Counted from the first letter of the stretch, positions 25,115 to 34,437 are shown. The stretch: DNA of 64,000 bases from Flavobacterium ardleyense (GCF_033547075.1 NZ_CP137891.1:3038001-3102000), one strand, 5' to 3'. Numbers and translations are program-made. Notes: generated by a model not told the origin, from the sequence alone.

Positions 25115-25852
25115 ATGCAACGTATTCTATTACAACTATCTATAATCATTTTGCTGGCCACAGCTTCTATTATGCAATCCTGTGGAAATACTCAAATTCT
25201 AGAAAGCATTACTCCTTCTGAGAAAACTACAGAACAGGTTGATGTTACTGCAGATTTTGATAAAATTAGAGTCAGCCAAGATATCGAGGTCGAACTCAGT
25301 CAAGGCATTAATAAATCCTTTGAAATCATTGCAAGCGATGAAGCTCGTGAAAATTTGAAAATTGAGGTTGAGGATGGTGAACTATCAATTGGTTTTAAGA
25401 AGCAGTCCCTCTTTAGAAATAATTCAAACGTAAAAATTTTAATTACTACACCAATAATTTCAAATCTGACTACATCGAGCAGTGCAAAAATAATAGGCAT
25501 GAATACATTCAAGAGCAAAAACCTAACTTTAATAAGTAGTAGTGGCTCTGAGTTGCAAGTCACTGTAGATGCGGGCGAATTGTTTATTACAGCAAGTAGC
25601 GGAAGTAGTATTGAAGTAAAAGGACAGTCAAATATAATTACAGCCGCTAGTTCTAGCGGAAGTAGTATCGAAGCATTGGCTCTTACTGGTGAAACAGCGA
25701 TTGCAAAATCAAGCAGTGGAAGTTCAATTGAGCTGGGACTAATAAAAAGTCTGGATGCAATTTCTTCAAGCGGAAGCTCAATTAATTATAAAGGTACTCC
25801 TCAAATAGTCCAACAGAAGGCAACCTCTGGAAGTTCTATTAATAAGAATTAA
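25115..25852 (+). CDS. Head GIN domain (DUF2807) lipoprotein
   Basis: A 245-residue lipoprotein with lipobox MQSC near residue 23. The body is a right-handed beta-helix-like GIN domain: FDKIRVSQDIEVELSQG, then a long series of short Ser/Gly-rich rungs (SSGSSIE repeated five or six times). It lies 14 bases after the PspC gene and is probably cotranscribed. It should be on the outer side of the envelope. Function unknown; the domain is widespread in Bacteroidota. Confidence 0.9.
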   Translation: MQRILLQLSIIILLATASIMQSCGNTQILESITPSEKTTEQVDVTADFDKIRVSQDIEVELSQGINKSFEIIASDEARENLKIEVEDGELSIGFKKQSLFRNNSNVKILITTPIISNLTTSSSAKIIGMNTFKSKNLTLISSSGSELQVTVDAGELFITASSGSSIEVKGQSNIITAASSSGSSIEALALTGETAIAKSSSGSSIELGLIKSLDAISSSGSSINYKGTPQIVQQKATSGSSINKN

Positions 25853-25940
25853 TTTTTTAAATAAAATGTACTTTTAAAAGAAAAGCAGAAGGAAGTGGAA
25901 TTATAATAAATAAATAACTAATTTCATTTCCAATTAACAA

Positions 25941-26774
25941 TTGTTACTTCCAAAAAAAAAAGAAAGTGTATTGACTTTGGAACAAGTGAAAAATAAAATC
26001 AGGTGGGCACTTCGAAGGCATCCAATCCTTTATTATATGAGGTTTGCAATGATCTGCGAAAATATTTCAGCAGAGGTTGACGATGAAAATTGTTTTAATA
26101 CGCTGAACGATCGGAAAGATATTGCGCCATTATTTGAAAGTACCTTTAATAAAATAGAGCTTGGTGGCAAATCAGACTTAGCAAAGGCATTAATGATTGC
26201 AAATTTTCTTAATAAAAAAATCATCGGCGGACCAGGTTTAGGCCTCTCTTCCGATGTTGCATTATATAAAATGTTGAATGAAAATGCGGGCGTCTGTAGC
26301 GATTTCTCGCAAATTTATAATGTTTTTTGTCTGATGGCAGATATAAAAGTTCGAGAATATGGCGTGGTAGAAAAATTCTACAATCCTCAATTTGGACACA
26401 CATTTAATGAAATTTACTGTGGTAATTTGCAAAAATGGATCATGCTTGATGTGGGCAAAGGAGTATATTATACTGACAAAGTAACGGAACAGCCCCTCTC
26501 GGCAAACGAATTGTTTGTACAACTGCGCAGTCAAGAAAATCCTCAAGTATATAGCTTTTTTGAGAAAAAAGATGATGACAGGCGACTTGACAAAATATAT
26601 AACTCAGATAGCATTCCGTTTCTTATTACCAACTATAGCAATAAGACATATGATCTATACTTTAACAAATATCAAAATAAGGTACCAGGTTTTTTGATAA
26701 ACTTTTGGCTCATTTTAGTGCGAAAGAATTTTAAATTCTCATTTATACTTGATGATTACAAGAAGTTTTTCTAA
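25941..26774 (+). CDS. Transglutaminase-like cysteine protein
   Basis: A protein of up to 278 residues with a papain/transglutaminase-type triad: Cys in NAGVCSDFSQIYNVF, His in FGHTFNEIYC and Asp in WIMLDVGKG, in the usual order. No signal peptide is seen. The frame opens right after a stop, with TTG at 25941 as the earliest start; the first ATG (26036) would cut part of the N-terminal helix, so the start is uncertain. It sits between two GIN-domain genes. It could cleave or modify envelope peptides; the family also contains non-catalytic members. Confidence 0.7.
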   Translation: MLLPKKKESVLTLEQVKNKIRWALRRHPILYYMRFAMICENISAEVDDENCFNTLNDRKDIAPLFESTFNKIELGGKSDLAKALMIANFLNKKIIGGPGLGLSSDVALYKMLNENAGVCSDFSQIYNVFCLMADIKVREYGVVEKFYNPQFGHTFNEIYCGNLQKWIMLDVGKGVYYTDKVTEQPLSANELFVQLRSQENPQVYSFFEKKDDDRRLDKIYNSDSIPFLITNYSNKTYDLYFNKYQNKVPGFLINFWLILVRKNFKFSFILDDYKKFF

Positions 26775-26797
26775 CGTAAATGTCCACAAATAAATGA

Positions 26798-26805
26798 TAT
26801 ATTTG
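26798..26805 (+). promoter_or_regulatory. Predicted -7 box of the second GIN gene
   Basis: TATATTTG matches TAnnTTTG, 20 bases before the ATG at 26825. The second GIN gene may therefore be transcribed apart from the PspC operon. Confidence 0.5.
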
Positions 26806-26824
26806 TACTAAACCCCTTAGACCT

Positions 26825-27649
26825 ATGACTAAAATTTGCTCAACCTTTATTTTTCTACTCTTTATAACAACTATTTTTGCACAGAAAGTAAAGGGATCTC
26901 GAGCTGTAACAATTGCTCCCAGGGAAATTGCTTCCTTCGAAACGATAGAAGTGGATAGTAGTTTTGATATTTTTCTAACCTTTGGCGATCAGTGTGCAAT
27001 AGAAGTTGAAGCAGACGATAATTTGCACGAGTTTATAAAAACTGATATTGCTAATGGAAATCTCCGTATATCTACCTCACAAGAATTTAGCAGTTATAAA
27101 AAACTTAGTCTAAAAATCACCTACACTAGCGACCTTAAGATAGTAACATGCAGCGATGATAGCTCAGTTACAGGATTGCAAGACATAGTTTTGGCAGATT
27201 TTACTTTTAAAAATTCGGGCTCATCAAAAATTTATGCGGTAGTACGAGCACCGGTTTTTAATATGATTAGCAGTGGAAAGTCGAAAGCTGAACTAAATTT
27301 AACATCTGAGAAATCCTCCATTCAGTTATCAAAAAATGCAAATCTCAAAGCCCTAATCTCTTCCAAATCTTTAGTGTTTGATATGTATGATAAATCGGTT
27401 GCGGAGATTGAAGGTGATGCTACTAATCTTACACTTAGGCTAGACCATAATTCGAGATTTATCGGGAAAAATTTAACTGCTGTAAATGCGACCATTGTCG
27501 CCGAAGGATATTCCTCATCAAGCCTTCAAGTTACTACCAAAGCAAAAATTGAGGCTTCCGCCAAATCAGAAATCGAGTTTTATGGTAATCCGCAGTTTGA
27601 AATTATCAAGTTTCTAGATTCAGCGAAACTTAGTAGAAAACCATTATAA
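26825..27649 (+). CDS. Secreted GIN domain (DUF2807) protein
   Basis: A 274-residue protein with a signal peptide (hydrophobic run ending TTIFAQ). The mature part is a GIN domain: FETIEVDSSFDIFLTFGD is the head strand and repeated short rungs follow (LTSEKSSIQLSKNANLKAL). Unlike the lipoprotein at 25115 it has no lipobox and fewer Ser-Gly repeats. It closes the envelope module and is followed by a strong terminator. Function unknown. Confidence 0.85.
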   Translation: MTKICSTFIFLLFITTIFAQKVKGSRAVTIAPREIASFETIEVDSSFDIFLTFGDQCAIEVEADDNLHEFIKTDIANGNLRISTSQEFSSYKKLSLKITYTSDLKIVTCSDDSSVTGLQDIVLADFTFKNSGSSKIYAVVRAPVFNMISSGKSKAELNLTSEKSSIQLSKNANLKALISSKSLVFDMYDKSVAEIEGDATNLTLRLDHNSRFIGKNLTAVNATIVAEGYSSSSLQVTTKAKIEASAKSEIEFYGNPQFEIIKFLDSAKLSRKPL

Positions 27650-27669
27650 ATTTAAAATTATAAAAAAAT

Positions 27670-27710
27670 AAGCCACTCACAAATTCTTGTAAGTGGCTTG
27701 TTTTTTTTTA
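27670..27710 (+). terminator. Terminator after the second GIN gene
   Basis: AAGCCACT pairs with AGTGGCTT, with a weaker inner AC/GT extension, followed by a run of T. The neighbouring trxB gene ends at 27724 on the other strand. Confidence 0.85.
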
Positions 27711-27723
27711 AATATAATTATTT

Positions 27724-28674
27724 TTATGATTCCATCATTGTTAGGTATCGCTCGGCGTCTAGAGCAGCCATACAACCACTTCCCGCAGCAGTGATAGCTT
27801 GACGGTAATCTTTGTCCTGCACATCACCAGCAGCAAAAACCCCTGGTAAGTTGGTCTTGGCAGTTTTTGCATCAGTTATTAAATAACCTGTTTCATCCAT
27901 AGTCAATTGATCTGCAAATATATCTGTATTTGGTTTGTGACCAATTGCGATAAATAAACCTGTGATTGCTATTTCCGAAGTCTCCTGAGTAAAATTATTA
28001 ATCATTCTCAAGCCTTCCACAACATCGCCACCTAGAACTTCTTCGACTTCGGTATTGTAAAGAACCCTTAGATTTGGAGTATTTGCAACCTTATGCTGCA
28101 TTGCTTTCGATGCTCTCATTTTATCTTTACGAACAAGCATAGTGACGCTTTTGCAAATATTAGAAAGGTAGGTAGCTTCTTCGGCGGCAGTATCTCCGGC
28201 ACCTACAATTGCTACGTCCTGATTTCTGTAGAAAAACCCGTCGCATACTGCACAAGCACTTACACCTCCACCTCGAAGTCTTTGCTCACTTGGCAGGCCA
28301 AGATATTTTGCAGTAGCTCCAGTTGAAATAATTACGGTTTTAGCGTAAATAACTTTATTTCCATCGATGGTAATTTTGTGAATACCACCTTCTTCTTCAC
28401 TAAACTCAGCTTTGGTCGCCATTCCAATGTGCACTTTAGTTCCAAAACGCTCCGCTTGTGCTTGTAATTGTAGCATCATTGTAGGACCGTCAATCCCTTC
28501 AGGGTACCCAGGAAAGTTATCAACTTCTGTCGTAGTTGTCAACTGTCCACCTGGTTCCATACCAGTATATAAAACTGGATGCATATCTGCTCTTGCTGCA
28601 TAAATTGCTGCAGTATATCCTGCAGGTCCTGAACCTATAATTAGGCATTTTATAACTTCTGATATTTCTGACAT
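27724..28674 (-). CDS. trxB: Thioredoxin-disulfide reductase
   Basis: TrxB passes electrons from NADPH through FAD to thioredoxin. The FAD motif GSGPAGYTAAIYAAR is near residue 15, the redox CAVC is at 141-144 in SACAVCDGFFYR, the NADPH motif GAGDTAAEEATYL follows, and GVFAAGDVQDKDYRQ is near the C-terminus. Length 316 is standard. A -7 box TACCTTTG on the reverse strand (28697-28704) precedes it. It is monocistronic, next to tRNA-Pro. Confidence 0.96.
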   Translation of the reverse strand: MSEISEVIKCLIIGSGPAGYTAAIYAARADMHPVLYTGMEPGGQLTTTTEVDNFPGYPEGIDGPTMMLQLQAQAERFGTKVHIGMATKAEFSEEEGGIHKITIDGNKVIYAKTVIISTGATAKYLGLPSEQRLRGGGVSACAVCDGFFYRNQDVAIVGAGDTAAEEATYLSNICKSVTMLVRKDKMRASKAMQHKVANTPNLRVLYNTEVEEVLGGDVVEGLRMINNFTQETSEIAITGLFIAIGHKPNTDIFADQLTMDETGYLITDAKTAKTNLPGVFAAGDVQDKDYRQAITAAGSGCMAALDAERYLTMMES

Positions 28675-28696
28675 AAATTTTTGACTTTAATGTCTG

Positions 28697-28704
28697 CAAA
28701 GGTA
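28697..28704 (-). promoter_or_regulatory. Predicted -7 box of trxB
   Basis: The reverse strand reads TACCTTTG, 22 bases before the trxB start codon. Confidence 0.5.
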
Positions 28705-28828
28705 GCTTTTATATGAAACACTGGAAAGCCAAATTTTACCGTTTTTGACTGTTCTAAAATTTTTCTTGATTTCTTAATTTTCTAGTTGTACAATTCGAAT
28801 AAAATTATATCTTTGCAGCAGAATTTTA

Positions 28829-28903
28829 CGGGGTGTAGCGTAGCCCGGTTATCGCGCCTGCTTTGGGAGCAGGAGGTCGCAGGTTCGAATCCTGCCACCC
28901 CGA
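28829..28903 (+). tRNA. tRNA-Pro (anticodon TGG)
   Basis: The acceptor stem CGGGGTG pairs with CACCCCG (28896-28902). The D-arm region is TAGCGTAGCCCGGTTATCGCG. The anticodon stem CCTGC/GCAGG encloses the loop TTTGGGA with anticodon TGG. The T-arm is CAGG-TTCGAAT-CCTG. The gene ends with discriminator A and no encoded CCA. The 3' quarter of the gene is repeated three times downstream. Confidence 0.95.
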
Positions 28904-29570
28904 CGAACAAATCCTTTCTGCATTGCAGAAGGGATTTTTTGTTTATTACAGATCCGAGCTTGCTCGAAGATTTGTAATAAATGAAAAAGACCTAGCAGTT
29001 TGAAAAACTGCCCAAAGGATTTGGACGTCTCTTAATACCCTAATCCCAGGATCATTCTTTAATAATCCTGCCACCCCGACGAACAAATCCTTTCTGGTTT
29101 CAGAAGGGATTTTTTGTATAAAATAAAGCCGAGCTTGCTCGTAGATTTATTTTATACAAAAAAGACCTAGCAGTTTGAAAAATTGCCCAAAGGGCTTGGA
29201 CGTCTCTTAATACCCTAATACCAGGATCATTCTTTAATAATCCTGCCACCCCGACGAACAAATCCTTTCTGCATTGCAGAAGGGATTTTTTGTTTATTAC
29301 AGATCCGAGCTTGCTCGAAGATCTATTTTATACAAAAAATCCCTAGCAGTTTGCAAAACTGCTGAAAGGATTTGTTTGTCTCTAATAACCAAAATTTAGG
29401 ATCACGGAGTAATCCTGCCACCCCCGACTAAAAAATCCTTTCTGGTTTCAGAAAGGATTTTTTGTTTTATAAAAAACCGAGCTCGCTCGAAGTTTTATAG
29501 AAAAGAAAAAATACTTAGCAGTTTGCAAAACTGCTATAAGGATTTATATGTCTCTAAAATCTCTACAAAA
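28888..29570 (+). repeat. Tandem array built on the tRNA-Pro 3' end, about 175-bp period
   Basis: The 16 bases AATCCTGCCACCCCGA occur at 28888 (in the tRNA), 29064 and 29239, and with one extra C at 29411: steps of 176, 175 and 172. After each comes a terminator hairpin (AATCCTTTCTG with CAGAAGGGATT or a variant), a CGAGCTTGCTCG palindrome (one copy CGAGCTCGCTCG), an AGCAGTTTGCAAAACTGCT-like palindrome, then GTCTCTTAATA-like sequence. Before each repeated tail an AGGAT/ATCCT pair recreates a T-arm-like hairpin. No integrase gene is nearby. Confidence 0.85.
28909..28941 (+). terminator. Terminator of tRNA-Pro
   Basis: AATCCTTTCTGC pairs with GCAGAAGGGATT (one mismatch) around a 3-base loop and runs into TTTT. 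Copies recur in the array downstream. Confidence 0.8.
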
Positions 29571-29861
29571 GAATCATGTACTAATTGTGCTATTCAATTC
29601 ATATGATTTTAGCAAAATAATAGCTACTTTAGATGGTGTTCTCTAATAAACGTCTTGCGCGAGATCCTGATATCGAACTCGATTTACAATATAGCTTAAA
29701 TGAGTCCTTTTGTAAAGAGCGGACTGAGTAAAATTAATATCCGAAGTTATTATAAAGCTATAACCTGAGAGAGCATTTATAGACTTACTTAAGAAAATAA
29801 GGGTCGTTTGCATTTTTACTACCCGACTCCATAAGCTTCTGAGGTTTTATATAATTATTTA
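29571..29861. other. Intergenic stretch without recognised feature
   Basis: AT-rich sequence between the tRNA-Pro array and the SDR gene. Only a 32-codon open frame (29633-29731) is present and I could not link it to any family. Confidence 0.5.
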
Positions 29862-30635
29862 TTACTCCAAAGTCTGCTCACCACCACCGTTTACAAAAAT
29901 AGTCTGACCACTCACCCACTCCGAAATCGGAGAAGCAAAATACAGCATCGCTCCTGCAATATCCTCTGCTGTTCCCAGTCGTTTAATTGGTGTGTGAGCC
30001 AGCATCGTTTTTTCGATTTCGGGTGTCAAAACACTTTCCAGTGCAGCAGTACGTGTAGCTCCTGGACCAACAGCGTTAATTCGAACTTCCGGTCCAAAAT
30101 CGTGTGCTAAATTTGCCACTGTATGGTTTACCGCCGCTTTTGACCCACCGTAACCACTCATGTTTGGACTTTTATTTATGCTAGACATCGAGGTGGTGAA
30201 AACAATAGATCCGTATCCCTCTTTTTTCATGTATGGAACAACCAACTGGCATAGCTTCCAACCACTAAAAACGTTTAGTTCATAATCTCGTTTAATATCT
30301 TCAATTGAGATTTTAAATGGATTTTCTCGTCCACCGCCACCACCGCCGGCATTATTTATCAAAATATGCACCCCTCCAAATTCCTTTACAGTCGTCTCTA
30401 CCAAATTTACCAAGTCACCATCCTTCAATACATTGCAAGAAACGGCAAGTACCTTTACCCCTAGCGCCTCGATTTCTTTGGCAGTATTTTGAGCATCCTC
30501 TAAGTTAAAATCACCGATTGAAATGTTTGCGCCGTGTTTGGCCAACATTATCGCCGTAGCTTTCCCAATTCCGTTTGCCCCACCAGTCACGATGGCAACT
30601 TTTCCTTTTAAATTAAACAATTCTGAAGCATTCAT
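29862..30635 (-). CDS. SDR family oxidoreductase (7-alpha-hydroxysteroid dehydrogenase-like)
   Basis: A classical 257-residue short-chain dehydrogenase. The coenzyme motif TGGANGIGKA is near residue 18, with NNAGG in the middle. The catalytic Ser and Tyr-x3-Lys lie in FTTSMSSINKSPNMSGYGGSKAA. An acidic residue after beta-2 (IGDFN) suggests NAD(H). It is the last gene of a minus-strand run that includes an amidohydrolase, DUF308, an NDH-2-like protein and another SDR. The substrate is unknown; hydroxysteroid dehydrogenase is only the nearest style. Confidence 0.88.
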   Translation of the reverse strand: MNASELFNLKGKVAIVTGGANGIGKATAIMLAKHGANISIGDFNLEDAQNTAKEIEALGVKVLAVSCNVLKDGDLVNLVETTVKEFGGVHILINNAGGGGGGRENPFKISIEDIKRDYELNVFSGWKLCQLVVPYMKKEGYGSIVFTTSMSSINKSPNMSGYGGSKAAVNHTVANLAHDFGPEVRINAVGPGATRTAALESVLTPEIEKTMLAHTPIKRLGTAEDIAGAMLYFASPISEWVSGQTIFVNGGGEQTLE

Positions 30636-30668
30636 ATATTTTTAGTTTTAAGTTTAAATTAATTGAGT

Positions 30669-32393
30669 CTATTTCAATTTTAAATACACTGATTTTCCGC
30701 TTTTGATAGTTTCAAGAATAGATATATTTCTAATTTCCATCGGATTCACCGTTAGTGGATTTTTGTCTAGAATTACAAAGTCTGCAATTTTTCCAGCCGA
30801 AATACTGCCTTTTGAATCTTCTTCAAAAAACTCATAAGCAGAATTAATTGTGATTGCTTTAATGGCATCGTAGGGAGTTGTTCTTTCGCCTTTTCCGATA
30901 ATAGCACCAGATCTTGACACTCTGTTAACTGCGGTCCATATTGAGAAAATTGGATTTATCGGGGTTACTGTCGCATCCGAATGATTGGTTGGCTTTAATC
31001 CCAAGCGGGCAGCAGAAACCATCGGGCTCAGAAAATCGGCTCTATCTTTTCCTAAGTTTTTTACGTGTACATCACCCCAGAAATAAGCGTGATTCGTAAA
31101 AAATGAGGGCTGCATTTTATATTTTACAAAGGTTTCCAATTGATCTTGACGCGCAAACTGAGCGTGGATAATAATTGTTCTACGATCTTTATCCAACGCC
31201 TGCTTCAAACTTTGACAAGCATATACGTGTGCTTGGATAATCATATCTACAGTGGCATCACCATTGCAGTGAATAAATAACTGATTCTCTTTCTCATAAG
31301 CCACAAGAAATAATTTGTTGATGGCGTCCTGAGTCAGACTTGGCAATCCGCGACAATCGTGCACGCAACCCGGAACTTGAGTTAAGAATGGTTTACTAAA
31401 AAAAGCCGTTTTCCCTTGTGGAGATCCGTCAGCAACAATCTTAGTCCCTTGAACTTTAAAACCATTTTTATAGTTCTTAAATTTTAACCCATTATCTCTT
31501 AAATTGATTTCTAATTCGTCGTAACCTGCTAGAGCGATCAAATCTATCTTAAACTTTCCTGCATCTGCCTGCGACTGAAAAAATTGGATAGCGTCCCGTG
31601 TTGTCATTCCATCTTGTGCGGTGGTGATTCCGTTGGACGCATAATATTCTTGAGTCTTATCAAAAAATTGGCCCTGCTTAGACGCTAGTTTTTCAAGCAT
31701 TATTCGCATAGCTGGATACATTGCTGTTTCTTGCAACAATCCACTCAACTCATTTGTATTCGTAAATCTATCAATTGTACCTCCCTGAGGACTGGTACTT
31801 TTCTCGTCTAATTTTAATTCTTTCAGTGCTAGACTATTTGCCACGCCCATATGGCCACTTGTGTGCTGAAGGTACACCGGATTATTGCGCAAAACTTTGT
31901 CAATATCATTTTTGGATGGATGTCTTTTTTCCAACAATTGGCTTTCATCATATCCCCACCCGTAAATCCATTCGCCCTCTGCGATTTTATTTTCTTCCTT
32001 AAAATTTTTTAATTTCTGAAGAATGTCATCAATATTTTTGACTTCCCCAACTGGTTCCGGGTTTAAATCTACTTGACCCATCGTATTTGAAACCATTCCA
32101 AAATGGCTATGCGGATCAATAAATCCTGGTAGTAATGTATGCCCTTTTAAATCAATTTCTTCCGCATTTGCATATTGAGACTGCGCTTCATTTTGTTTTC
32201 CTACAAACACAATTTTCCCTTTTTCAACAACGACTGCTTCAACATATTCTGGCTTTTCTGAATGCATTGTTAAAATCTCACCATTAAAATAAAGCTGAGT
32301 GTCAGATTTGCTAGAAACTTTAGATTGCGCTTTTTTAGAAACACAACTAAGTACAGCAGCAGATAAAGTTATTAGTAGGAAAATCTTCTTCAT
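30669..32393 (-). CDS. Amidohydrolase family lipoprotein (YtcJ/N-acyl amidase-like)
   Basis: A metal-dependent hydrolase of 574 residues with a lipoprotein signal (LSAAVLSC, Cys17). The amidohydrolase entry motif is LLPGFIDPHSHFG. Later metal or catalytic segments are FIHCNGDATVDMI, IIHAQFARQ and TNHSDATVTPINP, and the C-terminus returns to GSISAGKIADFVILDKNPL, the composite domain. This is the YtcJ-like group (amidohydrolase 3). It is 33 bases upstream of the SDR gene. It probably acts at the envelope on an amide or ester; substrate unknown. Confidence 0.9.
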   Translation of the reverse strand: MKKIFLLITLSAAVLSCVSKKAQSKVSSKSDTQLYFNGEILTMHSEKPEYVEAVVVEKGKIVFVGKQNEAQSQYANAEEIDLKGHTLLPGFIDPHSHFGMVSNTMGQVDLNPEPVGEVKNIDDILQKLKNFKEENKIAEGEWIYGWGYDESQLLEKRHPSKNDIDKVLRNNPVYLQHTSGHMGVANSLALKELKLDEKSTSPQGGTIDRFTNTNELSGLLQETAMYPAMRIMLEKLASKQGQFFDKTQEYYASNGITTAQDGMTTRDAIQFFQSQADAGKFKIDLIALAGYDELEINLRDNGLKFKNYKNGFKVQGTKIVADGSPQGKTAFFSKPFLTQVPGCVHDCRGLPSLTQDAINKLFLVAYEKENQLFIHCNGDATVDMIIQAHVYACQSLKQALDKDRRTIIIHAQFARQDQLETFVKYKMQPSFFTNHAYFWGDVHVKNLGKDRADFLSPMVSAARLGLKPTNHSDATVTPINPIFSIWTAVNRVSRSGAIIGKGERTTPYDAIKAITINSAYEFFEEDSKGSISAGKIADFVILDKNPLTVNPMEIRNISILETIKSGKSVYLKLK

Positions 32394-32427
32394 AATAATT
32401 GATTTAAAAAAAATTTATTGCCGAGAA

Positions 32428-33066
32428 TTATCTATGCCATTCCGAATCTATGTCGCGCAATATTCCTTCATAGCGGTCCTTCAACTCAGCAGAAATTTGT
32501 TTAGAAGAGGTGTGAATTTTTCTTAATTGAAGGCTCAAAAATATACCGAACAGACCAGCAAACAAGAAACTCATTGCAATTAATACTACCACACTAAGAC
32601 CTGCAAATAGCGGATTCCAAATTAAAAAGAACGAAGCAATTGCGCCAAGAATACCAAAAATTAGCAACGGCATCCAATTTCTACTTCCATATCTTTTCAT
32701 GTCTAAGGAAAAGCTGATGGATGAAATAGATCTAAATAACAGTAAAAAACCAACATAGAAAGCTAGAATACTTATTGATAAGGCAGGGTGTGTAAACATC
32801 GAAATACCTACAACTAAAGTAATAATACCAAAGGCAAGCGACCAGCCCCAATTATCAAGTTCATCTTTATTGGCTACCGAAAATATTATTTCTGACAAAC
32901 CTCCAAAAACAAATGACAGGGAAAATAATAGTGATAAAGTTAGTAGAGAACTCAGTGGAGCACTAAAAGCGATGATACTAATAATGATAAACAGTATGCC
33001 GACAATTAAAGGAACATACCAATATTTGACCGAGTTTTTGATTGAATTTAAAAATGCTGATTTCAT
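32428..33066 (-). CDS. HdeD/DUF308 family membrane protein
   Basis: A 212-residue membrane protein with six helices in three pairs, the HdeD pattern: WYVPLIVGILFIIISIIAF, WGWSLAFGIITLVVGISMF and LIFGILGAIASFFLIWNP. A basic tail (LKDRYEGILRDIDSEWHR) follows. In enterobacteria HdeD is linked to acid resistance; the role here is not established. It lies 34 bases before the amidohydrolase start and 60 after the NDH-2-like gene. Confidence 0.88.
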   Translation of the reverse strand: MKSAFLNSIKNSVKYWYVPLIVGILFIIISIIAFSAPLSSLLTLSLLFSLSFVFGGLSEIIFSVANKDELDNWGWSLAFGIITLVVGISMFTHPALSISILAFYVGFLLLFRSISSISFSLDMKRYGSRNWMPLLIFGILGAIASFFLIWNPLFAGLSVVVLIAMSFLFAGLFGIFLSLQLRKIHTSSKQISAELKDRYEGILRDIDSEWHR

Positions 33067-33126
33067 GGGAATGTATGTATTAAAATGTTATTTATTAGTC
33101 TTTAATCTATCTTAAGCGTTAATATT

Positions 33127-34437
33127 CTAAGTTTTTTTCTGCTCCGTTTCCAAAATGGATAAGGCATTCTCTCCCACCATCATTCCCTGCGATTGACCGC
33201 CTAAAATGTATGCTCCAATCCAGTTGAAAAGTGTTCGGAAACGATTTCGGTAATTTACCAGCAATAACAAGTGCACAAAAAACCACGAAAACCATGCTAA
33301 CCATCCGGTGAGGGTGGTTTTAGGAAAAGTAAGATCGGCAACAGCTTTATTTTTACCTATTACCGCCATCGAGCCTTTGTCAGTATATTTAAAAGATGCT
33401 TTAGTTTTGCCTGTGCTCTGTATAATTATTTCTAAATTTTTTGCCAGTTGTTTCCCTTGCTGCATTGCTACGCTGCCCAGTTGCGGATGTCCTTTTGGCC
33501 AATCAGGATCGGTGGTTTGTATACAGGCATCGCCTATTGCAAAAATATTCGCCGACCCTATCAACATATTATACTCATCAACTTTTAATCGATTTCCTCT
33601 ATCGTAGAATTCATCCGGAATACCATTAAATTTCATGGCAGTGACGCCCGCGGTCCAAATCAGGGTTTTAGTTTCTATGAATTCGCCATCTTTAAAGAAT
33701 ACTTTATCATCTTTATAATCAGCGACAAACTTTCCTAAAATTAATTTTACACCAAAATCTTCCAAGCTCTTTTTTGAATATTGTTGCGATTCTTCGCTCA
33801 TTGGCGGAAGTACAACTTCCGCGCCATCTACCAAATAAATATTTAGTGGCTCATTTGCTAATTCTGGATAAATTTCGTGCAAAACTCGCATCTTCATTTC
33901 GGCAATCATTCCCGCAATTTCTACTCCCGAAGGGCCAGCGCCAGAAATGACAATATTTCGCATTTTGCGACGCTCTACTTCATCTTTTTCGTAAGTATAT
34001 TTTTCGCCTTGAGCAATCAAATAATTCCGAAGTACGACCGCGTCATCAACTGTTTTCATTGGTAAAGAATGCTTTTGAATGTTTTCCATTCCAAAGTAAT
34101 TGGCTTTGGTACCCGTTGCAATTACCAAATAGTCGTACTCTAATTCGCCAGAAGATAGCACAACTTTGTTTGCGCCTGGAACCACTTCTAAAAGTTCTCC
34201 CAAGCGAAAATTTAAATTTTTTTCTCCCCTCAATAAAGTTCTAAAAGGAATTGAGATACTAGAAACATCCAGCATTCCTGTGGCTACTTGATATAATAAT
34301 GGCGGAAAAAAATTGTAATTGTTTCTATCCACTAGCGTTACCTGAATTCCCTTTGTGCCACCCAACTTTTTCGCAAGATTTACTCCCGCAAAACCTCCAC
34401 CTATTATTACTACTTTTTTATCTTTCATCAATTTCAT
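33127..34437 (-). CDS. NAD(P)/FAD-dependent oxidoreductase, NDH-2-like
   Basis: A type II NADH dehydrogenase-like flavoprotein of 436 residues. The FAD site VVIIGGGFAGVNLAKKL is near residue 9; the second dinucleotide fold has VISGAGPSGVEIAG; and NIFAIGDACIQT binds FAD again. The C-terminus has a hydrophobic helix pair (LAWFSWFFVHLLLLVNYRNR) typical of membrane-docked NDH-2. A start at the fourth residue (MKDKK) is equally possible. In the cell it would oxidise NADH and reduce quinone at the inner face of the membrane. Confidence 0.9.
   Translation of the reverse strand: MKLMKDKKVVIIGGGFAGVNLAKKLGGTKGIQVTLVDRNNYNFFPPLLYQVATGMLDVSSISIPFRTLLRGEKNLNFRLGELLEVVPGANKVVLSSGELEYDYLVIATGTKANYFGMENIQKHSLPMKTVDDAVVLRNYLIAQGEKYTYEKDEVERRKMRNIVISGAGPSGVEIAGMIAEMKMRVLHEIYPELANEPLNIYLVDGAEVVLPPMSEESQQYSKKSLEDFGVKLILGKFVADYKDDKVFFKDGEFIETKTLIWTAGVTAMKFNGIPDEFYDRGNRLKVDEYNMLIGSANIFAIGDACIQTTDPDWPKGHPQLGSVAMQQGKQLAKNLEIIIQSTGKTKASFKYTDKGSMAVIGKNKAVADLTFPKTTLTGWLAWFSWFFVHLLLLVNYRNRFRTLFNWIGAYILGGQSQGMMVGENALSILETEQKKT

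Noticed and set aside
28888..29570. Extra tRNA genes in the array after tRNA-Pro
   Set aside because: Only the 3' quarter of the tRNA is repeated; no D-arm or anticodon arm is present in the copies.
29633..29731. Open frame of 32 codons (starts MVFSNKRLARDPD)
   Set aside because: Too short and without any recognisable family or promoter; it may be chance or a gene fragment.
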